This document shows positions 35,469 through 44,640 of a DNA stretch of 64,000 bases, piece after piece (positions within the stretch are counted from its first letter, which is position 1; each line of letters opens with the position of its first letter). Origin of the DNA: Methanomassiliicoccales archaeon (GTDB lineage: Archaea > Thermoplasmatota > Thermoplasmata > Methanomassiliicoccales > UBA472); contig JAPKYJ010000022.1 of NCBI GenBank assembly GCA_026394375.1, forward strand, positions 1 to 64,000, read 5' to 3'. The notes below the pieces were generated by a model, which was not told the DNA's origin, did not search any database, and worked only from the letters and a program-made list of their open reading frames with translations. The position numbers and the translations under genes are program-made.

Positions 35469-36110
35469 TCACTTGTAGGGGAAGGAGCGCAGTGGTCCCC
35501 CACCCAGTATGGTCCCTCCCATGGACCGGGCCCGGATCACTCCCCGGAGGGGCACGCCGTCCACTTCGTTCTGGCTGCTCTTGTTGACGATGACCACCAT
35601 GAGCACCGGTTTCCCGCCGGCGGTCTTCACGTCCTTGATGGCCTCTTGGGCAGTGGCACCAGTGGACATGACGTCATCGATGATGACCACGCTCTTACCC
35701 TCCACGCTAGCATAGTTGCCGCTGATGGAACCTCCCTTCTTGCCCCGCTCCACCGGCGGTTTGTAGATCGCCAGTTCGATGCCCAGGATATCGGATATGT
35801 AGGTGGCGAAGCTAACCCCGTTCACGGCGATGCCCATCACCACGTCCACGTCAAGATCGCGCTTCTCCGTCTCTTCCATTATGATGTCCGCCAAGATGTC
35901 GCTCATCATGGAGATGCGATTGCCATAGATGCCTAGGGTCCTCCAGCCTATCTTGACGTCTGTGGGCGGAAGGGTGCTCTCCATGCCCTCCTCAAGCAGG
36001 TATCTGACCGTGTCAACGGAGAGGTGCAATTCATCGCCGATCTCGCGCTCGTTCAGCCCCTTCTCCTGGTATTCCAGGGCCTTCTTTGCCAGCTCCTTCA
36101 CGTCGACCAT
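35469..36110 (-). CDS. gfcR: GfcR-like HTH-phosphoribosyltransferase regulator
   Basis: A 213-residue protein with an N-terminal helix-turn-helix (GLNEREIGDELHLSVDTVRYLL) and a PRT domain with the PRPP motif VVIIDDVMSTGAT near residue 140. This is the architecture of archaeal orotate-phosphoribosyltransferase-like regulators such as GfcR and PurR, which control sugar or purine genes. The ATG at 36110 (MVDVKELAKKA) is chosen because it directly starts the HTH; the longer frame to 36185 has no support. DUF5788 follows downstream. Confidence 0.82.
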   Translation of the reverse strand: MVDVKELAKKALEYQEKGLNEREIGDELHLSVDTVRYLLEEGMESTLPPTDVKIGWRTLGIYGNRISMMSDILADIIMEETEKRDLDVDVVMGIAVNGVSFATYISDILGIELAIYKPPVERGKKGGSISGNYASVEGKSVVIIDDVMSTGATAQEAIKDVKTAGGKPVLMVVIVNKSSQNEVDGVPLRGVIRARSMGGTILGGGPLRSFPYK

Positions 36111-36194
36111 CTTACCACACCATTCGAAAGAAGGCGTGAGAGTAATTAACCTTTGCTCGACACCAGCCAGCCAATCTGAGGACAAGCTCGAGCT

Positions 36195-37100
36195 TCATCT
36201 CTTTCCACTCTGGACGGATAGGCCTTCGATCAAGAGCGTGAGGGCAAGGTTGGCACGGGCATCGATTCCCTTCTCCTTTCCCAGGCGGACGATCTCGCCG
36301 TTGATATCGTCCACTTCGGTCCGCTTGCCCCTCTCTATGTCCTGCAGCATGCTGGAGCGGTTCTCGGCCGTGCGGCGCAGCACCTCCATCACCTTCTCGA
36401 AGGTCTGCTCCTTCGAGAGCTCTATCCCTTGGGCCCTTGCTACCGAAACGCCTTCGTCACAAAGCAACTCGCTCAAGGCCAGCAGTCCGTCATTCTTCAG
36501 AACGCCGCCGTTGCGGCAGCGGACGATCGCGGTGATGGGATTGATGGAGGCGTTGATCACGGCCTTCGCCCAGACCTCTCTCCTGATGTCCGAGGAGACC
36601 TCCGAATCCAGGCCGACCGAGGTGAACGCCTCCGCGATGCGCTCAGCCTCTTGGGTCGCTCCGGAGAGAGAACCGAAGTAAGTGTCCCCGATGCCTGTGT
36701 AGACCACTTTTCCAGGGGATACATAGGTCGCTCCAATGGAAGTGATGCCTATGACCGAACCAATGTGTCCTTCGGACATGACGGTCAACTGCCTCAGCCC
36801 GTTCTGCAGAAGGACCAGGACCACTCCTTTGTCCAGGAGAGGGCGGACCGCCTCTAGAGCTTCCAGCGTGTCGTAGGCCTTGACGGTGACGATGACGACG
36901 TCCGCCTCACGTACTTGGCACACCTCGCTCACCGCCTGCGGCACGAACACCGCCTCCACCATGCCGCCCACTACCAGTCCGTTGTGTTCGATGGCTTGCA
37001 CGTGGGCGCTGCGGCCTATCAGGGTGACCTCGTTCCGTCGGGAAAGCAAACCTCCGACGACGCTTCCCAGGGCGCCAGCCCCGAAGACCGCGATGCGCAT
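36195..37100 (-). CDS. panE: 2-dehydropantoate 2-reductase-like protein
   Basis: A 301-residue NADP reductase with GAGALGSVVGGLLSRR at the start. The C-terminal helical domain has KAVINASINPITAI (catalytic Lys, Asn) and a late EVDDINGEIV motif, as in PanE. It would reduce ketopantoate for coenzyme A. In archaea PanE homologues may act on other 2-keto acids. It abuts the Ogt-EndoV gene. Confidence 0.85.
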   Translation of the reverse strand: MRIAVFGAGALGSVVGGLLSRRNEVTLIGRSAHVQAIEHNGLVVGGMVEAVFVPQAVSEVCQVREADVVIVTVKAYDTLEALEAVRPLLDKGVVLVLLQNGLRQLTVMSEGHIGSVIGITSIGATYVSPGKVVYTGIGDTYFGSLSGATQEAERIAEAFTSVGLDSEVSSDIRREVWAKAVINASINPITAIVRCRNGGVLKNDGLLALSELLCDEGVSVARAQGIELSKEQTFEKVMEVLRRTAENRSSMLQDIERGKRTEVDDINGEIVRLGKEKGIDARANLALTLLIEGLSVQSGKR

Positions 37101-38096
37101 TCAGTCCCTCGCGTTCCCTTGACGCTTCTTTCTCTCGGACGTGGCGAGGAGATGCGCCAGGCGCAGCGGTTCGGGGACCGAATGACGCATGTACCTCTGG
37201 CAGATCTCCGCTGACGTTGGAAGTGAGACCCTATGCCCCACGGAGACGAAAGTGGTCTTCTTCTCTCCTTTTCCCAGGGCGTATCCTCGTACCTTTCCCT
37301 CCATCTCCACAGCGTCCCATTTCCCCGGGCGACCGTGCACGACACTGCCTTCCAGCAGGCTCTTCGCTGCACCAATGGTGGGAATGCCCAGTTCCACTCC
37401 GATCTGGCATGCCACCCCGAAGCCTCGGGGGTGCAGAGTTCCATGTCCGTCCACCAGGTAGACTATGTCCCGCTTCTCCTTGACCAGACGCGCAATCAAT
37501 GGGGTCTCGCGGAAACCGAGGTATCCGGGTATGTAAGGGAACTTGGTCTGGCAGCTCATCACCTTCTGCTCCAGCACCTCCTCACTCTCCGCGTCCATCA
37601 CCACCATGGCCGCGAAGCCCATGTAGCCGGAGTAGGCCACGTCCAGGCCGGCCACTCTGTCAAGGGAACCGAAGTCATCCTTCTCGATCACAAGCTCCCG
37701 CATCCTAGATTGTCTCTGGCTCAGGTCCTTGAGCATGGGGGTAAGGCGAAAATCCTTGAACATCACCGAGCTCAGGTCTTGCACAAGGCCTTCATCGATC
37801 CTGAGGCCTTCAGCGAGCAATAGGTCGACCTTCCTTTGATTGCCCTTGCCACTACCCCCATACCAGCCGACCCGGCCGTCGGAGAATATCACCCGGTGAC
37901 AAGGCACCACTATCGGCCTGGGGTTGTTCGCCAGCACCGTGCCCACGGCCCTGGCCGCTCGCACGTCCCCCAACGCCCGAGCGATGCCCCCATAGGTCGA
38001 AACCATGCCTTCGGGTATCTGGCACGTCGCCTCGTATATGGCGGCGGTCAGGTCCACTTCATCCCCGCAACTCTCGTATGTTGATACCATTCTCAT
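37101..38096 (-). CDS. Fusion of O6-alkylguanine-DNA alkyltransferase (Ogt) and endonuclease V
   Basis: A 331-residue two-domain repair protein. Residues about 15-100 are the methyltransferase domain, with VPCHRV (acceptor Cys66) and the preceding TYGGIAR motif. Residues about 112-331 are endonuclease V: AGLDVAYS (Asp152), GYLGFRE (Glu197) and LVDGHGTLHPRG (Asp216) are the metal-binding acids. One chain could thus repair O6-alkylguanine and nick at deaminated bases such as inosine. The ATG at 38090 is an alternative start. The start overlaps the end of the phosphoesterase gene. Confidence 0.9.
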   Translation of the reverse strand: MRMVSTYESCGDEVDLTAAIYEATCQIPEGMVSTYGGIARALGDVRAARAVGTVLANNPRPIVVPCHRVIFSDGRVGWYGGSGKGNQRKVDLLLAEGLRIDEGLVQDLSSVMFKDFRLTPMLKDLSQRQSRMRELVIEKDDFGSLDRVAGLDVAYSGYMGFAAMVVMDAESEEVLEQKVMSCQTKFPYIPGYLGFRETPLIARLVKEKRDIVYLVDGHGTLHPRGFGVACQIGVELGIPTIGAAKSLLEGSVVHGRPGKWDAVEMEGKVRGYALGKGEKKTTFVSVGHRVSLPTSAEICQRYMRHSVPEPLRLAHLLATSERKKRQGNARD

Positions 38097-38811
38097 CCTT
38101 CCTGATGTCGAAGAATGTCACCTTGCCTTTGGCGGGCAGTGAAACATTGTGAACGACCACTTCAGCCCCTGCGAGGGTGAAATCCTCAAGCGAGCGCTGT
38201 TGGCGGGCGAGGACCGCTCTCTCCTTTCCCCGGTGAGCGTGGGCATGGATCGCCAGGTCCGGTCTCTTCTCCAGGATGACCTTCTCCATTTGCAGCGATC
38301 CCATTTCGGGAAAGGTGCTCTTCTTCTCCCCATCCAAGGTGGCATAGGTTGGAGCGTAGTGCGTCAGAAGGAGTAGAACGTCCGCATCCCCTCTTTCCAG
38401 CAGCCCTTCGATCTTCCCCATCCGATCTTTGTAGCGCTTCCAGATATCCGGGATGTTGTTGCGCTGCCACCACGTGGGGCGGTCCACGGAGCCAGTGCTA
38501 CCGACCATGCGTAGCTTGATGCCCTCCACCTCCAGATCGAGTCTCTCATCCTCGAGGAATCGTACATTGAACCGGCTCCTGTACACGGGATGGGAAGGCT
38601 CATACTCCTCATTCCCGAACACCGCGATGATGTCGGCGTCGCTCATCTCCTTTAATGCCCCGATTACCTCGTCATAGCCTTCGAGATTGTCGCTATCTGT
38701 GATATCTCCTGCCAGGAGCACCAGCTCGCACTCCGCCAGGAGCCCCCTCCCCTCCCGGAGCACGCTCATGCCCTCTTTCCAGTGGACGTCCCCGAGGGCG
38801 GCGATCTTCAT
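38059..38811 (-). CDS. Calcineurin-like metallophosphoesterase
   Basis: A 250-residue protein with the metallophosphoesterase motifs in order: MKIAALGDVHW, LLAGDITDSD, VFGNEE, LLTHYAP and IHAHAHRG. These are all the metal ligands of a dinuclear enzyme. The substrate is unknown. The ATG at 38811 is chosen because the core starts there. It overlaps the Ogt-EndoV start by 38 bases. Confidence 0.85.
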   Translation of the reverse strand: MKIAALGDVHWKEGMSVLREGRGLLAECELVLLAGDITDSDNLEGYDEVIGALKEMSDADIIAVFGNEEYEPSHPVYRSRFNVRFLEDERLDLEVEGIKLRMVGSTGSVDRPTWWQRNNIPDIWKRYKDRMGKIEGLLERGDADVLLLLTHYAPTYATLDGEKKSTFPEMGSLQMEKVILEKRPDLAIHAHAHRGKERAVLARQQRSLEDFTLAGAEVVVHNVSLPAKGKVTFFDIRKDENGINIRELRG

Positions 38812-38852
38812 CGAGCGTCTAAGTGTCCGGGACATCAAAACCCCTTCGGTCC

Positions 38853-40337
38853 CTAGTTTGCTGAGGTGTGCTGTCTCGGGTGCTCATTCCTCACTAGCAA
38901 CACCATGAAAGCGCCGATCATCAACAGCCCTCCGTCGACCAGCACCGCCAGGGTCCAATCGCCTGTGAGATCTCGCAGGGCACCGGACAGAACGGGCGAG
39001 AGGACCGCGCCCACTTCGGCCACCAGGTTCCACATGCCGAACGTCTGCGCCACCTGGCCGCTCGGAGAGAGATCCGCGGTCAAGGTCATGTGGACGGTCT
39101 GGGCGGCGGCGAACAGGAAGCCGATGAGGAAGACCAAGCCCCCTAGGACGAGCACATCAATCTTGCTGGTTGCGATCACCACCGCCAGCAGGAAGACCAG
39201 GAGGGCGACGCCGAACGCTAGCGCGGAGTAGACCCTCTTCCCCCGTCTTGTGGTGCGCCCCAGTCGGTCGTAGATCCTGCCACCGACGGGATAGCCCAGG
39301 GCGTTGGCCACTCCGAACAGAGCTGCGTACACCGCCGCGCCGGAAAGTCCCAGCTCTGACGCCTCTGAAACCACCAGCAATACCCAGAAACCGAAGAACC
39401 AGAGGGTGTAGAGCAACGGAATGGCGGAAACGTACATGACGAGCAGGTCGCGGTCACGCAGCAGCTTTGGATTGGCGGAGGAGAGCCGAAGGAATATGAA
39501 TGCTATCAACAGCAGCGCGGTCAGAAGCACCGCCACCGCTTGGAACACCACCCCCAGACCGAAGTTCACCGTCAGCAGGTAGGTGGCCATGAGCGCGACC
39601 AAGAAGATGGCGGAGTAGCTCAGCAATCGGGCCAGCGCCTTTCGATAAGCGCCCTTCGCACTGGGGATGCGAACGAAGCGCCAGATGCCCAAGGCTATGA
39701 GCAGAGTTGGTATGGAAAAGAGCAGGAACGGGAAGGACCAGGCCGAGTCCTTGCCCCAAATGCTCGAAGCGAAATCAAGCAATGGAGGGGTGAGCAGGGT
39801 GGCGATGGTCAGACCGGCGGCGAGCCCCACGAAGACCACGCCCATCCCCAGGCCCCGGCGCCCTTCGGGCGTCAGCTTGTAGACGATGGCCCGATCATTG
39901 GAGTAATAGGCTCCCTCTCCCAGACCGGTGAAGATGCGCAAGGCCACGAAGGAGTACAGCTCTCGGGTCAACCCGCTCAGGAAGGTGGCGATGCCCGACC
40001 AGACGACGCTGATCAGGATGAGCACTTTGCTTCCGTAACGATCGCCCAGAAAGCCTGCGGGGAACTGGGTAAGCATGTAGCCGGCGAAGAACATGGAGCC
40101 GATGATACCCCCCAAGGCATGGGGCATCGGCGCCTGATAGAGGAAGGAGACGTCGTTGACGATCATCCAATTGACCACCGGCCCGGTGATGCTCCGGTCC
40201 GCGTAGAGGAGCATCCAGGCCAGGAAAAGCCACAGCCAGACATGGTGGTAGGGCTGCCAGCCTTTTATTGGAGGTTTCTCGTTCACTTCGTCAAGCCGAT
40301 TGGACCCTTCGGGCATCCGCGAACCTTCATTGGCCAT
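38853..40337 (-). CDS. MFS transporter
   Basis: A 494-residue membrane protein with about 12 hydrophobic helices and typical loop motifs, including GFLGDRYGSKVLI after helix 2 and YDRLGRTTRRGKR in the second half. It most resembles the anion/sugar-phosphate:cation symporter or general MFS exporters. The substrate cannot be predicted. It is separated by 41 bases from the phosphoesterase gene on the same strand. Confidence 0.85.
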   Translation of the reverse strand: MANEGSRMPEGSNRLDEVNEKPPIKGWQPYHHVWLWLFLAWMLLYADRSITGPVVNWMIVNDVSFLYQAPMPHALGGIIGSMFFAGYMLTQFPAGFLGDRYGSKVLILISVVWSGIATFLSGLTRELYSFVALRIFTGLGEGAYYSNDRAIVYKLTPEGRRGLGMGVVFVGLAAGLTIATLLTPPLLDFASSIWGKDSAWSFPFLLFSIPTLLIALGIWRFVRIPSAKGAYRKALARLLSYSAIFLVALMATYLLTVNFGLGVVFQAVAVLLTALLLIAFIFLRLSSANPKLLRDRDLLVMYVSAIPLLYTLWFFGFWVLLVVSEASELGLSGAAVYAALFGVANALGYPVGGRIYDRLGRTTRRGKRVYSALAFGVALLVFLLAVVIATSKIDVLVLGGLVFLIGFLFAAAQTVHMTLTADLSPSGQVAQTFGMWNLVAEVGAVLSPVLSGALRDLTGDWTLAVLVDGGLLMIGAFMVLLVRNEHPRQHTSAN

Positions 40338-40449
40338 TTCCTGGTTCGCGGGCTGGAAACGGGAAAACAGTGCCCGCTCCTGTATGCCAAGACGGGCATA
40401 TGGTATTTGTGCTGGACCCGATATCGACTTGCCTGAGAGGGCAGGTCGC

Positions 40450-40941
40450 TCAGCCGTGCTTCTCCCAGTGCACCAGGTCCTTCATCTCCTTGCGGGGGCG
40501 GGCATCAGGGCTCTCGTCCGGGTATCCCAACGTTAGGCAGGCAGTGACCATCAGACCCTTGGGCAGGCCAAGGAAGGCCGCCATCTTCTCCTGATCGAAG
40601 GCGCCGATCCAGCAGGTCCCCAATCCCTTTTCCACCGCGATCAACGCTATATGCTCCAGGGCGATGGCCACATCCACCCTGGCCCATTTCTGGGTGGTGT
40701 CGTCGATGCCAGCGATGAAGGCCGAGCATTCCCCCACGAACTTCTGCTCCTTGCAGATGGGCACCAGGGCCTTCCTCCGTTCCGGGTTCGTGACCACGAC
40801 CAGCTGCCACGGCTGCTTGTTCGCTCCGGAAGGTGCCAGTCTGGCTGCCTCCAGAACCTCCATGAGCAGATCGTGCGGTATCTCTTTGGCCTTGTACTTG
40901 CGGATGCTCCGCCGCTTCTGGATCGCTGCTGACACGTCCAT
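40450..40941 (-). CDS. Nitroreductase-family FMN protein
   Basis: A 163-residue nitroreductase with the FMN-binding start QKRRSIRKYKAKEI, LAPSGANKQPWQLVVV near residue 40 and GLGTCWIGAF near residue 115. It probably reduces nitro or quinone compounds; the native substrate is unknown. The ATG at 40941 (MDVSAAIQKRRS) is used because the extra N-terminus to 41040 is unlike the family. Confidence 0.87.
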   Translation of the reverse strand: MDVSAAIQKRRSIRKYKAKEIPHDLLMEVLEAARLAPSGANKQPWQLVVVTNPERRKALVPICKEQKFVGECSAFIAGIDDTTQKWARVDVAIALEHIALIAVEKGLGTCWIGAFDQEKMAAFLGLPKGLMVTACLTLGYPDESPDARPRKEMKDLVHWEKHG

Positions 40942-41082
40942 GGTGAACGCCTTCCTTGACCAGGTGGGAGAACCCACCGGGCGCTTCAATATTGGCAGCG
41001 GTCGTAGAAAGCCCTTGCGTTCGAAAGCACCGCCAACCAAGGAAAGGAATTAAATCAGGCAGGGGATAAGGAACGAGCTAAG

Positions 41083-42129
41083 ATGGACCCGCTGCATCGC
41101 TACCATTCCATACTCAAAGGAAGCAGGAGCCCGGCCTACTCCCTGGCCAAGTCGTTCCCCCTATCATTCGACGATTCTGATGCGGACGACGATCTCTGGA
41201 AGGTGCACGACCGTTCCGTGGGGAGTCTGGGAACGGGACCTCCGAGCAGAGAGGTTCAGGAGGGAGAAGGCGATCTTCTCCGCCTCAAGTTGCAGCTGAT
41301 GGAGAGGATGATCAAGCGATGCGAGCTCTGCGAGCACCGTTGCCGCGTGGACCGCTTAGCGGGCAAGAAGGGCAAGTGCGGTGTGGGAGAAGCGCGCATC
41401 GTCAGCATGTTCCTTCATCATGGTGAGGAAGCGCCCCTCGTCCCCTCATTCACCGTCTTCTTCGCCGGCTGCAACCTCCAATGCGTCTTCTGCCAGAACT
41501 TTGACATCTCCACCGATCCTCGAGCAGGACGCGAAGTGCCCCCCGAGAGCCTAGCCCGGCGGATTGAGAATCTCACGGACGTGGGGAGAGCGGGCTTCCA
41601 CGTGAGCCTGGTGAGGGAATGGGGAGAGAAGGCCAGGAACGTCAACTGGGTGGGTGGCGAGCCGACCCCCAACCTGCGATACGTGCTGCAAGTGCTCAAC
41701 CAATGCCGGGCCAACATCCCCCAGATATGGAACTCGAACATGTACATGTCCGAGCGGTGCATGAGCCTGCTGCACGGCATGGTGGATCTCTACCTGGCCG
41801 ACTTCAAGTACGGCAACGACGAATGCGCTCAGCGCCTGTCAAAGATTCCAGACTACTTTCCGGTGGTTTCGCGCAATCACATCCAGGCGGCGAAGCACGC
41901 CGACCTCATCGTGCGCCACCTCATGCTTCCAGGACATCTGGAATGCTGCACCAAGCCCATCCTCCGATGGCTGGCCGAGAACACGCCGAACGCACTGGTG
42001 AATGTCATGGACCAATACCGGCCGATGCATTTGGCCAGAGATTATCCAGAATTGCGCTCTGGGGTCAAGATCAAAGATTACGAAGAAGCAATCGAACTGG
42101 CCCGTGACCTCGGTCTGCATCTGATGTGA
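41083..42129 (+). CDS. PflX-like radical SAM protein (COG1313)
   Basis: A 348-residue protein with an N-terminal zinc-like Cys set (CELCEHRC ... CGVG, about residues 83-105) and the radical cluster motif CNLQCVFC near residue 128. Then come FWVGGEPTP-like WVGGEPTPNL and long conserved helices. It is related to pyruvate-formate-lyase activating enzymes of the PflX branch, whose substrate is undefined. The first 75 residues are poorly conserved, so the true start could be further in. Confidence 0.75.
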   Translation: MDPLHRYHSILKGSRSPAYSLAKSFPLSFDDSDADDDLWKVHDRSVGSLGTGPPSREVQEGEGDLLRLKLQLMERMIKRCELCEHRCRVDRLAGKKGKCGVGEARIVSMFLHHGEEAPLVPSFTVFFAGCNLQCVFCQNFDISTDPRAGREVPPESLARRIENLTDVGRAGFHVSLVREWGEKARNVNWVGGEPTPNLRYVLQVLNQCRANIPQIWNSNMYMSERCMSLLHGMVDLYLADFKYGNDECAQRLSKIPDYFPVVSRNHIQAAKHADLIVRHLMLPGHLECCTKPILRWLAENTPNALVNVMDQYRPMHLARDYPELRSGVKIKDYEEAIELARDLGLHLM

Positions 42130-42131
42130 GC

Positions 42132-43456
42132 TCAATTCCGCTCTGACTTTTTCGTTTCGTCGACGAAGTGCACCACGCGCTGCGGGAATGGTATCCCGAT
42201 GCCTTCCGCCGCGAAGCGCTCGTAGACCGCCTTCCGATACTCAGAAGTCACCTTGTGGCGATTGGCTACGTCGTCGATGTAGATGAACACCTTGAACACG
42301 AGCGACGAATCGCCGAAGTCCGAGAAACGCACCACTGGCTGATGTTCTGCATGCTTCAGGACGTTCGAATGCTCGAGCGCCGTTTGCCTCAAGATAGTGC
42401 TGACCTTTTTCACGTCCGACCCATAGGCTGTATTGATCTTCACTAGCATTCGGAGCCGTCCAGAAGCTCGGTCGCTCGCATGCCGATCTTCTTCACTTCG
42501 CACACTTCGCCGCTCTCCAGCTGTAGCGTGTCGCCCACCTTGAAAGGGCGGTCCGTCAATAATTGCAGGCCAGCGAAGAAGTTGGACAAGGTCGATTGGG
42601 CCGCGAAACCGATCACGATGCCGAGGAAGCCCACGCCTGCCAGCAGAGCGGTGAGGTCGTATCCGAGCATTCCGAGGATGGCCATCATGCCGACCACCCA
42701 GACGAGCAAAATTATGACCGCGATGTGATAGATGAACTCGATGTTGGCGATGACGTCCCGGTCGAGGTTGAGGATCTCCACCGAGGTTACCGCGCCGAAC
42801 ACGATGACGAAAACGAAAATCGGCCCGCGCAGGATTTTCAGCAATTCGTCATCCAGGGTGGTGTTGGTGTTCTTGGTGATGGCGTGGACGAGGGGGTCCA
42901 CCACGAAGGTGAGGAAGAGGGCGATCAGCACCCATCCCAGGATTGAGAACAGGAACGCACCCAGGTTGGTGTCGAAGGGCGCCGGCAAGAAGTTGTCCCA
43001 GATGCCGAAGATTTTGTTCTGACCAGCTCCGGCTCCGATGACCGCTTTGATCTTCAGATGGACGGTCTCTTGCACCTGTTCCATTTGAGAGGGGTCGCTC
43101 ATCCGGGTGAGGGTCAGGGTAACGAGGAAGGTTACGTCCCGGGAATCCATGGCCGGGTCGGTGCTCACCTTCATGACCGTTGAGTGCGACTCTCCGGGCT
43201 GGAGGGTGAAGTAGTTCTCGGCGAACTCAGCGGTCATGTCCGAGGCCGAGGACACGGTGCGGTTCAGTTTGACCAGGTAAGGGGTCGTCCCGTTGTTGAA
43301 GACCACCCACTTGAACTCTACCGAGTGCCCTGCGGTCGTCTCTTTGCTGTAGTTGTCGACCAAGAACACGTTGATCGGTGAGGCCGCGGCGGCAGGGGCG
43401 ACGAGAGCGATGGCCATGAGCGCTGCGGTCAATGCCACTAGCATCGAAGCGGCCAC
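42132..43456 (-). pseudogene. mscS: Frame-broken MscS-type mechanosensitive channel
   Basis: Residues from 43456 give a signal peptide, an extracellular beta-sandwich-like domain, then the pore helices (VGFLGIVIGFAAQSTLSNFFAG is the TM3 signature) and the start of the beta domain (MRATELLDGSE). That frame then ends at 42443 with a TAG. The rest of the MscS C-terminal domain (INTAYGSDVKKV onwards) continues in another frame from about 42455 to 42132. About 25 residues normally found between these points are missing. A deletion with frameshift near 42440-42460 is the simplest explanation; assembly error is possible. Confidence 0.78.
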
Positions 43457-43610
43457 GCCTCTCCTAGCACCAGCTTTCAGGCGGCTTACCTTGGGTGGTG
43501 CGGTGCATAGTCAACGAAAACATAAAGCTTGGCCTTGACCGCCCCGGTCGTTGCCATTTGGCCGTAACTGGGCGCAATGATTGATATGCGGGCAACCGAT
43601 TCCTCCAGCG

Positions 43611-44495
43611 ATGGAGCTGCTGGACCTCCTGCGTTTGGGAGTCGCCCTGGTCATATGCTTGCTGGCCTCCTACAGTGATTGGAGGACGCGGGTCGCTAAA
43701 GACGGCTACTGGCTTGTCATGGGCGTCGTGGGCCTAACGCTCATCGCCACCGAACTCGTCCTCGCAAGCGCCAATTGGCTCTACTTTCTGTTTCTGTTTC
43801 CCATTGGCTTCGTGTTCGTTGATCTCTTCTGGGACAGGAAAGGAATGCTCGAGGACGGCATCAACCCGGTGCCCATCGTGCTCTACGCTCTCGGCATCGC
43901 CACACTAGCCTATCTTTTCGTTAACCTGAAGGACGAGGTGCTGTTCTGGAGGCTGGCAGCGGTGTTGGTGATGTTCGCAATCATATTCCTGCTCTACCAG
44001 TTCGACATCATCAAGGGAGGCGCCGATGCCAAGGGGCTCATGGCTCTCTCCATCCTTTTCCCGGCCTACCCGATCATCGAGGGCTTGCCATTGATTCACA
44101 TCACCTCCGATCTGGCCACGGTGGTCTTCCCCTTCTCTCTACTAGTGCTGTTCAACGCTGCCCTTCTCTCCATCGCGGTGCCATTGGGCCTGCTGTTCTA
44201 TAACGCAGCAAAGAAGGAAGTGCGCCTTCCAGCCATGCTTCTCGGATATCGCACCACCATCCAGGACGCCCGGGGAAAGTTCGTCTGGTCCATGGAGCGT
44301 ATGGTGAACGGGGAGAGGAAGTTCGTCTACTTTCCGAAGGAGGATGAGGATGAGAACGCGATCCTAGATGCGCTGCTGCAGGCGGGCGTGGACGAGATCT
44401 GGGTCACACCCAAGATCCCATTCCTCATCCCCATGACCGTTTCGATAATATTCTCCGCGGTCGTGGGGAACATCGTCATGCTATTGACTCACTAG
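43611..44495 (+). CDS. A24-family prepilin/preflagellin peptidase
   Basis: A 294-residue membrane aspartyl protease with the two catalytic acids visible in SYSDWRTRVAKDGYW (first Asp) and the GxGD-like GGADAKGLMAL (second Asp). It removes class III signal peptides from archaellins or pilins. The C-terminal extension (about 70 residues) is longer than in FlaK. No pilin or archaellin genes are adjacent. The ATG at 43611 starts the first helix; 43581 is less likely. Confidence 0.82.
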   Translation: MELLDLLRLGVALVICLLASYSDWRTRVAKDGYWLVMGVVGLTLIATELVLASANWLYFLFLFPIGFVFVDLFWDRKGMLEDGINPVPIVLYALGIATLAYLFVNLKDEVLFWRLAAVLVMFAIIFLLYQFDIIKGGADAKGLMALSILFPAYPIIEGLPLIHITSDLATVVFPFSLLVLFNAALLSIAVPLGLLFYNAAKKEVRLPAMLLGYRTTIQDARGKFVWSMERMVNGERKFVYFPKEDEDENAILDALLQAGVDEIWVTPKIPFLIPMTVSIIFSAVVGNIVMLLTH

Positions 44496-44640
44496 GATCA
44501 CAGCCATCAACCAAGAGGCAGTCGTGGCAACGGGGAGCGGCAATAGATCTCGGCTAGCTGCCTCGGTGAAACGCACTGGTCCTACACTCATGTTGATCAT
44601 GTGTCTTCGCGGTCCTATTGGGCGCTTCCCAAGAAGGCTG

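Noticed and set aside
42443-42503. The TAG at the mscS break as a pyrrolysine codon
   Set aside because: The TAG is followed directly by TGA in the same frame, so reading through would not restore the protein. TAG also ends several clearly intact genes in the window (for example at 4964-4966), so it acts as an ordinary stop.
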